Part shown: positions 7,477 to 15,316 of the stretch, in pieces
Layout: each line of letters begins with the position of its first letter
Position numbering within the stretch: position 1 is the stretch's first letter
Source: an uncultured Oscillospiraceae bacterium
GTDB taxonomy: Bacteria > Bacillota > Clostridia > Oscillospirales > Oscillospiraceae
Direction of reading: 5' to 3'
Length of the DNA stretch: 24,763 nucleotides
Assembly: GCA_910587785.1 (NCBI GenBank)
Contig: CAJUOA010000043.1
Span: 1 to 24,763 of the forward strand
Position numbers and translations under genes: made by a program
The notes under the pieces: model-generated
What the model was told of the DNA's origin: nothing
The model's database searches: none
What the model saw: only the letters and a program-made list of their open reading frames with translations

Positions 7477-8185
7477 CGGCAGAAAAGAGAACGAACTGCG
7501 TCCGGTCACAATGACCACGGACTTTGTAGACTTTGCCGAGGGCAGCGTCCTCATAGCGTGCGGCAGGACGAAGGTCCTCTGCTGTGCCAGCGTGGAGCCC
7601 GGCGCGCCCCGCCACGTGCCCGAGGGCACGGGCTGGGTGACGGCGGAGTACTCGATGCTCCCCCGGGCCAACCGGGAGCGCTCCCGCCGGGACGTGAGCA
7701 AGCTGAAGCTCAGCCCCCGCAGCGCGGAGATCCAGCGGCTCATCGGAAGGAGCCTCCGGGCGGCGGTGGACCTCGCGGCCCTGGGGGAGAGGACCATCAC
7801 CGTGGACTGCGACGTCCTGCAAGGCGACGGCGGCACCCGCACCGCCTCCGTCACCGGCGGCTTCGCGGCGCTTGCCATCGCCTGCCGGAAGCTGGTGGAG
7901 ACGGGCGCACTGGAAAAAAGCCCCATCAAGGGGCAGGTGGCCGCCGTGTCCGCAGGCATCGTGGAGGACGTGCCCCTGCTGGACCTCTGCTATGAGGAGG
8001 ACAGCCGCGCCATGGTGGACCTTAACTGCGTGATGAACGAGCGCGGGGAGCTCATCGAGCTCCAGGGCACCGGCGAGGGCCGGGGCTTCACCGTGGCCGA
8101 ACAGCGGGCTCTGGTGGACCTCTGCGCCGGGGGCATCCGGGAGCTGATGAAAAAACAGAAAGAAATATTGGGAGGCCGTTTTTGA
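7463..8185 (+). CDS. rph: Ribonuclease PH
   Basis: RNase PH trims the 3' ends of tRNA precursors by phosphorolysis, working as a hexamer. The 240 residues match the family length and align from DGRKENELRPV through GTGWVTAEYSMLPRA (55-69), EIQRLIGRSLRA (89-100) and the phosphate-site loop GDGGTRTAS (121-129) to ELQGTGEG. The phosphate-binding arginines expected near R86 and R126 are present. The segment usually written as KGKxSGRT reads KLKLSPRS here (80-87), so two glycines are replaced; R86 itself remains. The ATG at 7463 follows GAGGAGA. It overlaps the small ORF before it and ends one base before rdgB, so rph, rdgB and yhbY form one translationally coupled group. Confidence 0.97.
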   Translation: MTRIDGRKENELRPVTMTTDFVDFAEGSVLIACGRTKVLCCASVEPGAPRHVPEGTGWVTAEYSMLPRANRERSRRDVSKLKLSPRSAEIQRLIGRSLRAAVDLAALGERTITVDCDVLQGDGGTRTASVTGGFAALAIACRKLVETGALEKSPIKGQVAAVSAGIVEDVPLLDLCYEEDSRAMVDLNCVMNERGELIELQGTGEGRGFTVAEQRALVDLCAGGIRELMKKQKEILGGRF

Positions 8186-8186
8186 C

Positions 8187-8798
8187 ATGAAATTCGTACT
8201 TGCGTCACAAAATAAGCACAAGCTGGAGGAGATGCAGGCCATCTTGTCCGCCCACGGGGTGGAGGCGGTCCTCCAGTCGGACCTGGGGCTCCATGTGGAC
8301 GTGGAGGAGACGGGGGACACCTTTGCGGAAAACGCCCTGCTGAAGGCCAAGGCGGTGATGGAGGCCAGCGGCCTGCCCGCCATCGCCGATGACTCCGGCG
8401 TCTGCTGCGACGCCCTGAACGGTGCGCCCGGCGTCTACTCCGCCCGCTACGGCGGCCCGGAGCTGGACGACGCGGGCCGGTACCGGCTCCTCCTGGCCAA
8501 CATGCAGGGGGCCAAGACCCGCGCCGCCCACTTCACCAGCGCCATCGCCTGCATTTTTCCCAACGGAGACACCATTGAGGCCGAGGGCATCTGCCCGGGA
8601 ACCATTGCCTTCGCCCCCCAAGGCACCGGCGGCTTCGGCTATGACCCGGTATTCTTCCTGCCGGAGCTCCGCAAGACCTACGCCCAGCTGACCCCGGAGG
8701 AAAAAGCGGCGGTGAGCCACAGGGGCAAGGCCCTCGCGGTGTTCGACGGGAAGCTCCGGGACTATCTGCAAGGAGGCGGCTATGGAACTGACCAGTAA
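8187..8798 (+). CDS. rdgB: XTP/dITP diphosphatase (RdgB/HAM1 family)
   Basis: This enzyme hydrolyses non-canonical purine triphosphates (XTP, dITP, ITP) to the monophosphates and so keeps them out of DNA and RNA. Family motifs are the substrate-binding start FVLASQNKHKLEEM (3-16), TFAENALLKAKA (45-56), the metal-binding ADDSGVCCDALNGAPGVYSARYGG (67-90), GFGYDPVF and the late SHRGKAL. The length, 203 residues, is normal for the family. It starts one base after rph and its last 17 bases overlap yhbY. The rph-rdgB pairing is common in Firmicutes. Confidence 0.97.
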   Translation: MKFVLASQNKHKLEEMQAILSAHGVEAVLQSDLGLHVDVEETGDTFAENALLKAKAVMEASGLPAIADDSGVCCDALNGAPGVYSARYGGPELDDAGRYRLLLANMQGAKTRAAHFTSAIACIFPNGDTIEAEGICPGTIAFAPQGTGGFGYDPVFFLPELRKTYAQLTPEEKAAVSHRGKALAVFDGKLRDYLQGGGYGTDQ

Positions 8799-9111
8799 AC
8801 AGCGTGCCCAGCTCCGGGGCATCGCCAACGGCATCGACACCATCGTCCACATCGGCAAGGACGGCATCACCGACAACGTGGCCAAGCAGGCCAACGACGC
8901 CCTGGAGGCCCGGGAGCTCATCAAGTGCCGGGTGCTGGAGAACTCCATGCTCACCGCCCGGGAGGCCTGCACGGAGCTCGCCCGGCGCACCCGCAGCGAA
9001 GAGGTCCAGGTCATCGGTACCAAATTTGTCCTTTATCGCAGGCATTATGACAAGAGCAAGCGAAAAATCGAGCTGATTCAGGAAAAAAAGAAAACAAAAC
9101 CATTGACATAA
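8782..9111 (+). CDS. yhbY: Ribosome assembly RNA-binding protein YhbY (CRM domain)
   Basis: A 109-residue CRM-domain protein of the YhbY family, which binds pre-50S ribosomal subunits. The domain shows MELTSKQRAQLRGIAN, the turn IVHIGKDGITDNV (21-33), ALEARELIKCRVLENS and the C-terminal strand QVIGTKFVLYRRH (76-88). A Lys-rich tail follows. The start lies inside the end of rdgB (17-base overlap) with GGAGG upstream. The -35 box of the next promoter overlaps its last codons (TTGACA at 9103), so transcription restarts at the end of this gene. Confidence 0.93.
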   Translation: MELTSKQRAQLRGIANGIDTIVHIGKDGITDNVAKQANDALEARELIKCRVLENSMLTAREACTELARRTRSEEVQVIGTKFVLYRRHYDKSKRKIELIQEKKKTKPLT

Positions 9112-9131
9112 AGGCCGACCCGTGGTATAGA
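9103..9131 (+). promoter_or_regulatory. Sigma-A type promoter of the nadD-yqeK operon
   Basis: TTGACA (9103-9108) and TATAGA (9126-9131) are separated by exactly 17 bases. The -35 box is consensus and the -10 differs in two positions. A leader of about 50 bases with GC-rich inverted repeats (TGCGTT-GA-AACGCA, then CCGCCC/GGGCGG) follows before the TTG start at 9187. Confidence 0.75.
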
Positions 9132-9186
9132 TGTGGCGATGCGTTGAAACGCACCGCCCGCCCGGGCGGAGAAATGAGGCGAGGCA

Positions 9187-10383
9187 TTGAAGATCGGGAT
9201 CTATGGAGGAACCTTCAACCCCATCCATCTGGGACATATGTCGGCGGCAAAGTTTGCCGCGGAGTATCTCCATTTAGACAAGCTCTACCTCGTCCCCACC
9301 GGACAGCCGCCCCACAAGGCGCTGGCGGAGACCGGGGCCGGGGCCCATCACCGGTTGGAGATGACCGGCCTCGCGGCGGAGGCGCTGGAGCTTTCAGGGG
9401 AGGCGGAGGCGTCGGACCTGGAGCTGCGCCGGATGGGGAAGAGCTACACCCTGGACACCCTCCAGGCGATGAAAAAGCGCTTCCCCAAGGACCATCTGTA
9501 CTTCCTCATGGGCACGGACATGTTCCTGACCTTCCATCTGTGGAGGGACCCGGAGAAGATCGCAAAGCTCTGCACCCTCTGCGCCTTCGGACGCAGCGAG
9601 GCGGACACGGAGGAGCTCTTCGCCCGGCAGAGGGACTACCTCTCCAGGGCCCTGGGGGCGGACATCGTGACGCTGGTCCTGCCCCATGTCGTGGATATCT
9701 CGTCCACTCAACTGAGGGAGGGCCTCGCTAGAGGGGAGGGCCGGGAGTACCTGGACCCGGCGGTCTACGGCTACATCCTCCGGGAGGGGCTCTACGGCAC
9801 CTGCGCGGACCTGCGGCAGCTCTCCCTGGAGGACCTGCGGTGTGCGGCGATCAGTATGCTCCGCCGCCGGAGGGCTCCCCATGTGCTGGGCACGGAGGAG
9901 GAGGCCGCGCGGCTTGCCCGCCGCTGGGGTGCGGACGAGATGTCCGCCCGCCGGGCGGCCCTGCTGCACGACTGCACAAAAAAATGCGGCAGGGAACAAC
10001 ATCTCGCCATCTGCCGTCAATACGGTATCCGGCTGGACGAGGAGGAGCAAAGAGAGGAAAAACTGCTCCACGCCCTCACCGGCGCGGCGCTGGCGGAGCA
10101 CGTCTTCGGTCTGACTGCGGAGGAGGTGGGTGCCGTCCGCTGGCACACCACCGGCAGAGCGGGCATGACCGTGCTGGAGAAGATCCTCTATCTGGCCGAC
10201 TACATCGAGCCCACCCGGGATTTCTGCGATCTCAGAGAGATAAGGACCCTGGCCTATGAGGACCTGGACCGGGCGGTGCTCATGGGCCTGGAGATGTCCA
10301 TCCGGGAGCGGGAGGCCCAGGGGGCGAAAGTCCACGTAAACAGTGTGTACGCGAGGGATCATCTGAAAGGAAAGCTGACATGA
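9187..10383 (+). CDS. nadD: Fused NadD (nicotinate mononucleotide adenylyltransferase) and YqeK (Ap4A-type HD hydrolase)
   Basis: One 398-residue protein joins two enzymes usually encoded side by side. Residues 1-203 are NadD, which makes deamido-NAD from nicotinate mononucleotide and ATP: GGTFNPIHLGHM (7-18) with the nucleotidyltransferase HxGH, and ISSTQLR (171-177). Residues about 208-398 are a YqeK-type HD-domain hydrolase; the known B. subtilis homologue cleaves diadenosine tetraphosphate symmetrically. Its metal ligands appear present: H232, HD at 261-262, H295, H320 and D338 (YLADYIEP). There is no stop or frame change between the parts. The start is the TTG at 9187, supported by GAGGCGAGG upstream and the family start MKIGIYGG. 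It has its own promoter and overlaps the next gene by four bases (ATGA). Confidence 0.95.
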   Translation: MKIGIYGGTFNPIHLGHMSAAKFAAEYLHLDKLYLVPTGQPPHKALAETGAGAHHRLEMTGLAAEALELSGEAEASDLELRRMGKSYTLDTLQAMKKRFPKDHLYFLMGTDMFLTFHLWRDPEKIAKLCTLCAFGRSEADTEELFARQRDYLSRALGADIVTLVLPHVVDISSTQLREGLARGEGREYLDPAVYGYILREGLYGTCADLRQLSLEDLRCAAISMLRRRRAPHVLGTEEEAARLARRWGADEMSARRAALLHDCTKKCGREQHLAICRQYGIRLDEEEQREEKLLHALTGAALAEHVFGLTAEEVGAVRWHTTGRAGMTVLEKILYLADYIEPTRDFCDLREIRTLAYEDLDRAVLMGLEMSIREREAQGAKVHVNSVYARDHLKGKLT

Positions 10384-12023
10384 GCAAAGGCAAGCGGCAG
10401 GCCGCCTCCGGCGGCTGGCACAGAGGGGGAGACCCCTTTGAGGAGGACCACAAGAAACAGAAGAAAAAAAAGGGGAAGAAGGGCGGCGGCAAGCGCACGG
10501 CCCTCATCGTCCTCGGCTGTATCGCCGTCCTTGCGGCGGCGGTGGGCGCGGCGTGGATGATCTTCGTCAAGCCGCCGGACGTGACGGACAACGACCGCCC
10601 CGGCGTGGCGGACGGCCCCGCCGCTCCCGGCACCACCGCCCCCTCCCAGGGGGACAAGGAAAAGCCGGATGAACCCCTCTCCGGCCGGAAGAAGGACTAC
10701 TACACCTTCCTCCTCCTGGGGAAGGACACCTCTTCCGGCAGTACGGACACCATCATCCTGGTCTCCTACGACGTGCCCAACCAGCAGGTGAACATGATGA
10801 GCATCCCCCGGGATACCGCGGTGAACGTGCCATGGACCGTCAAGAAGATCAACAGCGTATACAGCGCCAAGGAGTCCAGCGGCGGCGGATTGGAGAACCT
10901 GAAAAAGCAGGTGGCCTGCCTCACCGGCGTGATGCCGGACCGGTATGTGGTCATCGAGTGGAAGGCCGTAGGGGAGATCGTGGACGCGGTGGACGGCGTG
11001 GAGTTCGACGTGCCCCGGAACATGAACTACGACGACCCCGCCCAGGACCTCCACATCCACATCCAGAAGGGGCCCCAGCTCCTGGACGGCAAGAAGGCCA
11101 TGGGCGTCATCCGCTACCGCCACGACAACGTCCGGGAGGACGGCGTGATGCCCGGCTACGCCAACGGCGACCTGGGCCGCACCGAGACCCAGCAGGCATT
11201 TTTGAAGGCCATGGCCAAGAAGGTCCTCCAGCTGGGGAACATCACCAAGATCAACGAGTTCGTCAAAATTTTCATGGACAACGTGGAGACGGACATGACC
11301 CTCACAGAGATGATGTGGTTCGCCTCTAAGGCCATGGGGGCCAACGTGGATAACATCCAGTCCTGCACCATGCCCAACGACGGCGGGAGCTACTTCCGGA
11401 AGGGGGACTATGTGTTCATCAACATTGATGAGCTCCTGCCCCTGGTCAACGAGCAGTTCAACCCGTATAACCGGGACATCACCGAGTCGGACCTGCAGGT
11501 CCTGGTGAAGACCGGGAAGAGCACCGTCACCGTCACCAACGGTCAGCTGCTGGACTCCAAGTGGGGCAAGGCAAGCTCCTCCGGGTCCTCCAGCTCCTCG
11601 GGGAGCTCAAGCGGGAGCTCCAGCAGTTCCAACAGTTCCAACAGCTCCAGCGGGACCACCACGGAGCCCGGTCTGAAGCCCGAGAAGGAGCCCGCGCCTC
11701 CTCCCACAGAGCCCACGACGCCCCCCAGTGGACCCGGCGATACCCAACAGCCCGGTGAGGGCGGCGCGTCCTCCGAAGGCGAGGGAGAGGGCGGCACTGC
11801 TACCCCGCCGGACCCCGGCGTGACAGAGCCCGTGCCCCAGCCTCCGGAGAACGGCGGAACAGAGGCGCCTACCCCGGACCCGGGAACCACTCCCGCACCG
11901 GACCCCCAGCCTGAACCGGAACCCGAGCCCGTCCTGCCGCCGGAGCCCACACTGCCTCCGGTGGAGACGGCCCCCTCCGGCGGAGAGACCACGGTCCAGC
12001 CCGCCGAAGCGCCTGCGGCTTAA
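10380..12023 (+). CDS. LytR-CpsA-Psr (LCP) family protein, first of two tandem copies
   Basis: LCP proteins transfer undecaprenyl-linked glycopolymers such as teichoic acids or capsule to peptidoglycan on the outer membrane face. This 547-residue protein has a Lys-rich cytoplasmic start, one membrane segment (about 40-63), and an LCP domain from about 103 (YYTFLLLGKDTSSGSTDTI, SIPRDT, KKINSVYS) to the conserved DLGRTETQQAF. Residues about 400-547 are low complexity: Ser/Gly runs, then Pro/Glu/Thr-rich sequence with no LPXTG anchor, likely a wall-spanning spacer. It starts with a four-base overlap on nadD-yqeK. The second copy follows 41 bases later and shares VKPPD after the membrane segment and MNYDDPAQDLHIH in the domain, indicating gene duplication. 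Confidence 0.92.
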   Translation: MSKGKRQAASGGWHRGGDPFEEDHKKQKKKKGKKGGGKRTALIVLGCIAVLAAAVGAAWMIFVKPPDVTDNDRPGVADGPAAPGTTAPSQGDKEKPDEPLSGRKKDYYTFLLLGKDTSSGSTDTIILVSYDVPNQQVNMMSIPRDTAVNVPWTVKKINSVYSAKESSGGGLENLKKQVACLTGVMPDRYVVIEWKAVGEIVDAVDGVEFDVPRNMNYDDPAQDLHIHIQKGPQLLDGKKAMGVIRYRHDNVREDGVMPGYANGDLGRTETQQAFLKAMAKKVLQLGNITKINEFVKIFMDNVETDMTLTEMMWFASKAMGANVDNIQSCTMPNDGGSYFRKGDYVFINIDELLPLVNEQFNPYNRDITESDLQVLVKTGKSTVTVTNGQLLDSKWGKASSSGSSSSSGSSSGSSSSSNSSNSSSGTTTEPGLKPEKEPAPPPTEPTTPPSGPGDTQQPGEGGASSEGEGEGGTATPPDPGVTEPVPQPPENGGTEAPTPDPGTTPAPDPQPEPEPEPVLPPEPTLPPVETAPSGGETTVQPAEAPAA

Positions 12024-12064
12024 TCGAAAGATCCCATTCATGACTTGGAAAGGATAGATAGAAC

Positions 12065-13888
12065 ATGGCCTATCGAGGCAAGAGACAGAGCCCCCGCGGC
12101 GGAAAGGACGCAGGAGGTTATCCGGAGCCCATCTCCAATGTAGGGGACCCCTTCGCGGAGGAGGAAAAGCCCTCCGTGGGAGAGCGGTGCGCCCAGTTTT
12201 TCCGCTCCACTGGCGGCAAGGTGTTCCTCATCGCCACAGCCTGCATCGTCGTGCTGGCGGCGGGGGCTCTCACCGCCTGGAGCATGTGGGTCAAGCCGCC
12301 GGACCTCCCCGCCGTTCCGGACAGCACCCAGACAGCCCCCAAGCCCTCCCAGGACACCCCGTCCACGACGCCCCAGGGCCCCACGGACGACGATCTCTAC
12401 CCGGACGACGGCTATATGGGCGAGATGCCCGCCCTCTCCGGCGACCGGAAGGAGGGGGTCTACACCTTTCTCCTGGTGGGCACGGACTTAGATGACGGCA
12501 ACACGGACACCATCATGGTGGCGAGCTATGACACGGTGAACCAGGACGTGGGCATCATGTCCATCCCCCGGGACACCATGGTCAACGTCAAATGGGACAT
12601 CAAGCGCATCAACTCCGTCTACTCCTACAACGGCCGGAGCATCGACGCCCTGAAAAAGCATATCAGCAAGGTGGTGGGCTTCACCCCGGACTTCTACGCC
12701 AAGGTGGACCTGAGCATGTTCATCAAGCTGGTGGACCTGGTGGAGGGCGTGGAGTTCGACGTGCCCCAGGACATGAACTACGACGACCCTGCCCAGGACC
12801 TCCATATCCATCTGAAAAAGGGCGTGCAGGTCCTGGACGGACAGAGCGCCATGGAGCTGGTCCGCTTCCGCCGCTACCCCGAGGGGGACATCAAGCGGGT
12901 GGAGGTCCAGCAGGCGTTTATGAAGGCCCTCATTAAAGAGTGCCTCGCCATGGAGAACTGGGGGAAGATCAAGGCGTACATCGATCTCGCCATGGAGAAC
13001 GTCCAGACAGACCTGGAGGTGGGCTCCGTGGTGTGGTTCGCCGCCAATGTGCTGGGGCTCAACAAGGGGACTCCCGCCCTGAAGATGGAGAACGTGGAGA
13101 CCTACACCCTCCCCGGCAACTACAACGCCTCCACCTACAGCCGGGCCGTGGGCAACAACCAGTCCTATGTCACCATCAATCCCAAGGAGGTGGTGGAGCT
13201 GGTCAACGAGCACTTCAATCCCTATGAGCAGCGGGTGACCACCTCCATGCTGGACGCCATGAGCATCCGCTCCAACGGGGACATCGCCTCCTCCACCGGC
13301 TCCCTGCGGGACACCACCCACAACGCCATCATGGCGGTCCGGCGTGGGGAGGCCTACTACGATGACAATGGCAAGATCGTCTACGGCAAAAAGCCCACTG
13401 AGCCCGAGGGCCCCAAGCAGGATGAGGAGGGCCGGTACTACATCCTGGACGAGGAGGGCAATACCGTCTACACCGACAAGGACGGCACACCCCTGGAGGA
13501 CCCCCAGCTCCCGCCCCCCTGGGTTCCCGGAAGCGGCGGCACCTTTGCCGAGGACCCCAACGGCGGATCGTCCACGGACACACCGTCCGACCCGTCCGGC
13601 GCCGGGACCCCCGATCCCGGCACCCAGACGCCTGACTCCGGGTCCCAGCCCACCGGTCCCGACCAGACGCCGGACCCCGGCGCCCAGCCGGACCAGCCCG
13701 GTCAGGACGATCCGGGTACCCAGACGCCGGGGGAGGACGGCTCCGGTCAGACAGTGCCGGAGGAGCCCGTTCTGCCCCCCGACGAGCCCGCGGCTCCGCC
13801 GCCGGAACCCCAGCCGGAGCCGGACCCGGAGCCGGACCCTCAGCCCCAGCCGGACAACCAGATCCCCGGTTGGCTGCTGACCCAGTGA
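12065..13888 (+). CDS. LytR-CpsA-Psr (LCP) family protein, second of two tandem copies
   Basis: A 607-residue paralogue of the preceding gene, with the same predicted role in attaching glycopolymers to the cell wall. The layout is a cytoplasmic N-terminus, a membrane segment (about 52-74) followed by VKPPD, a spacer, and the LCP domain (YTFLLVGTDLDDGNTDTIMVASYD, MSIPRDTMVNV, KRINSVYSYNGRS, and RVEVQQAF). After the domain comes EEGRYYILDEEGNTVYTDKDG, then about 110 residues rich in Pro, Asp, Gly and Gln ending in IPGWLLTQ. No sorting signal is seen. The ATG at 12065 follows GGAAAGGATAG. Two divergent tails on similar domains suggest different reach or partners in the wall; the polymer is unknown. 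Confidence 0.92.
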   Translation: MAYRGKRQSPRGGKDAGGYPEPISNVGDPFAEEEKPSVGERCAQFFRSTGGKVFLIATACIVVLAAGALTAWSMWVKPPDLPAVPDSTQTAPKPSQDTPSTTPQGPTDDDLYPDDGYMGEMPALSGDRKEGVYTFLLVGTDLDDGNTDTIMVASYDTVNQDVGIMSIPRDTMVNVKWDIKRINSVYSYNGRSIDALKKHISKVVGFTPDFYAKVDLSMFIKLVDLVEGVEFDVPQDMNYDDPAQDLHIHLKKGVQVLDGQSAMELVRFRRYPEGDIKRVEVQQAFMKALIKECLAMENWGKIKAYIDLAMENVQTDLEVGSVVWFAANVLGLNKGTPALKMENVETYTLPGNYNASTYSRAVGNNQSYVTINPKEVVELVNEHFNPYEQRVTTSMLDAMSIRSNGDIASSTGSLRDTTHNAIMAVRRGEAYYDDNGKIVYGKKPTEPEGPKQDEEGRYYILDEEGNTVYTDKDGTPLEDPQLPPPWVPGSGGTFAEDPNGGSSTDTPSDPSGAGTPDPGTQTPDSGSQPTGPDQTPDPGAQPDQPGQDDPGTQTPGEDGSGQTVPEEPVLPPDEPAAPPPEPQPEPDPEPDPQPQPDNQIPGWLLTQ

Positions 13889-13925
13889 GAGACCAAAAAA
13901 TTCAACATAAAGTGAGGACGAGGCA

Positions 13926-14285
13926 ATGACAGCAAAAGAACTGGCCGTTCTGGCGGCGAAGGCGCTGGACAGCAAGAAGGGCGAGGACATCAAGATCATG
14001 GAGGTCACCGAGCAGACCACCCTGGCCGACTACTTCGTCATCTGCACCGGCTCCAGCAACACCCAGATCAACGCCCTGTGCGACGCGGTGGAGGAGAGGC
14101 TGGAGACGGAGGCCGGCGAGAAGCCCCTCCACCGGGAGGGCCACCGGGGCGGCATCTGGGTCCTGCTGGACTACGGGTGCGTGGTGGTCCACGTGTTCAA
14201 CAGCGAGGCCCGGGAGTTCTACTCTCTGGAGCGGCTGTGGAGCGACGGCAGGCCCCTGGACGTGGCAGCGCTCCTGGCGGAGTGA
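13926..14285 (+). CDS. rsfS: Ribosomal silencing factor RsfS
   Basis: RsfS binds protein uL14 on the 50S subunit and blocks subunit joining, which lowers translation in slow growth. The 119-residue protein has the whole DUF143/Iojap fold: LADYFVICTGSSNTQINALCDAVEE (about 35-59), GGIWVLLDYGCVVVHVFNSEAREFYSLERLW (about 77-107). In Firmicutes rsfS normally follows nadD and yqeK; here the two LCP genes separate them. The ATG at 13926 follows GTGAGGACGAGG. A strong terminator closes the operon 22 bases downstream. Confidence 0.96.
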   Translation: MTAKELAVLAAKALDSKKGEDIKIMEVTEQTTLADYFVICTGSSNTQINALCDAVEERLETEAGEKPLHREGHRGGIWVLLDYGCVVVHVFNSEAREFYSLERLWSDGRPLDVAALLAE

Positions 14286-14306
14286 GCAGAACCCCATATA
14301 CAAAGG

Positions 14307-14332
14307 CGTGAGCTTCGGCTCACGTCTTTTTT
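14307..14332 (+). terminator. Rho-independent terminator after rsfS
   Basis: CGTGAGC (14307-14313), tetraloop TTCG, GCTCACG (14318-14324), then six T's at 14327-14332. A textbook hairpin separating the housekeeping operon from the spoIIIA operon. Confidence 0.93.
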
Positions 14333-14346
14333 GCCCTCAAAAGGCA

Positions 14347-14376
14347 GGAATGTTTTGGGACGAGCCCTCATAGAGT
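14347..14376 (+). promoter_or_regulatory. Candidate sigma-E promoter of the spoIIIA operon
   Basis: GGAATGTT (14347-14354), a 14-base spacer, and CATAGAGT (14369-14376) resemble the -35 and -10 elements of mother-cell sigma-E promoters; the -10 matches CATACAAT in six of eight positions. spoIIIA is a sigma-E operon in B. subtilis. The site lies between the rsfS terminator and the ribosome binding site of spoIIIAA and predicts a very short leader. By-eye match only. Confidence 0.5.
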
Positions 14377-14401
14377 GGGAGCAGGAACAGGAGGGATGCA
14401 C

Positions 14402-15316
14402 ATGACGGAGGAATACGCGCTGGAGCGCTATGAGGAGGCCTGCGCCCTGCTGCCGGGGCGGCTCCGCGCGGCGGCCATGGCGGAGGAGCAGGGGAGAAGG
14501 GCCGGGGCGGAGGAGCTGCGCCTTCGCATCGGACGGCCCATGTACCTGACACTGCCGGAGGGGGAGGTGCCCCTGCCCCAGACCCGGATCGTCCGGGGAG
14601 ACCTGGAACAGGTGCTGGACCGGGCCACGGAGTTCTCCCGCTACGCCGCAAGCGAGACCCTGCGCCGGGGCTACGTCACCGCCCAGGGGGGCTTTCGCAT
14701 CGGGGTGTGCGGCACGGCCCTCCCCGCCGGGGAGGACAACCAGGGCCTGCGGGACGTCAGCTCCCTGGCCATCCGCATCCCCCGGGTCCGGGAGGGGACG
14801 GCCCGTCCGGTCCTGCCGGACATCCTGGAGGAGGGGAGGCCCCTGAGCACCCTGGTCCTCAGCCCGCCGGGCGGCGGCAAGACCACCCTCCTGCGGGATC
14901 TGGTGCGGCTTCTGAGCCAGGGGACGGAGCTGAGCGCCCCCTGCCGGGTGGCCCTGGTGGACGAGCGCGGAGAGCTGGCGGCGGTCCACCGGGGGAGGCC
15001 CCAGCTGGAGGTGGGGTGCCACACGGACATCCTGGACGGCTGTCCCAAGGCCCTGGCGGTGCCCATGCTCCTGCGGGCCATGACGCCGGAGGTCATCGCC
15101 CTGGACGAGGTGGCCCTCCCGGCGGACGTGGAGGCGGTCTGCGCCGCCGCAGGGTGCGGAGCCGCACTGCTGGCCACCGTCCACGCCGCCTCCGTCCGGG
15201 ATCTGGGGGAGCGGCCTGTGGGGCGCGCGCTCCTGGAATGCGGCGTGTTCCGGCGGGCGGTCCTCATCGAGGGCCGGGGTCGGGAGCGCCGGAGCCGGGT
15301 GGAGCGTCTGCCATGA
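14402..15316 (+). CDS. spoIIIAA: Stage III sporulation protein AA (SpoIIIAA ATPase)
   Basis: SpoIIIAA is the cytoplasmic ATPase of the SpoIIIA-SpoIIQ channel between mother cell and forespore and resembles secretion ATPases. The 304-residue protein has an N-terminal region (RIGRPMYLT, RGYVTAQGGFRIGVCG), Walker A SPPGGGKTT (154-162), Walker B VALVDERGE (183-191), the CHTDILDGCPKA segment and the LDEV box. The ATG at 14402 is preferred: AGGAGGG lies six bases upstream, and the longer GTG at 14375 falls inside the candidate -10 box. It is first in an operon of eight spoIIIA genes and overlaps spoIIIAB by four bases. Confidence 0.96.
   Translation: MTEEYALERYEEACALLPGRLRAAAMAEEQGRRAGAEELRLRIGRPMYLTLPEGEVPLPQTRIVRGDLEQVLDRATEFSRYAASETLRRGYVTAQGGFRIGVCGTALPAGEDNQGLRDVSSLAIRIPRVREGTARPVLPDILEEGRPLSTLVLSPPGGGKTTLLRDLVRLLSQGTELSAPCRVALVDERGELAAVHRGRPQLEVGCHTDILDGCPKALAVPMLLRAMTPEVIALDEVALPADVEAVCAAAGCGAALLATVHAASVRDLGERPVGRALLECGVFRRAVLIEGRGRERRSRVERLP

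Noticed and set aside
12488..14020. Open frame of about 510 codons on the minus strand across the second LCP gene and rsfS
   Set aside because: Opposite to two well-supported genes; low-complexity Val/Gly/Leu/His composition and no start signal.
14375..14401. GTG at 14375 as the spoIIIAA start
   Set aside because: It lies in the candidate -10 box and lacks a ribosome binding site, while the ATG at 14402 has AGGAGGG at good distance.
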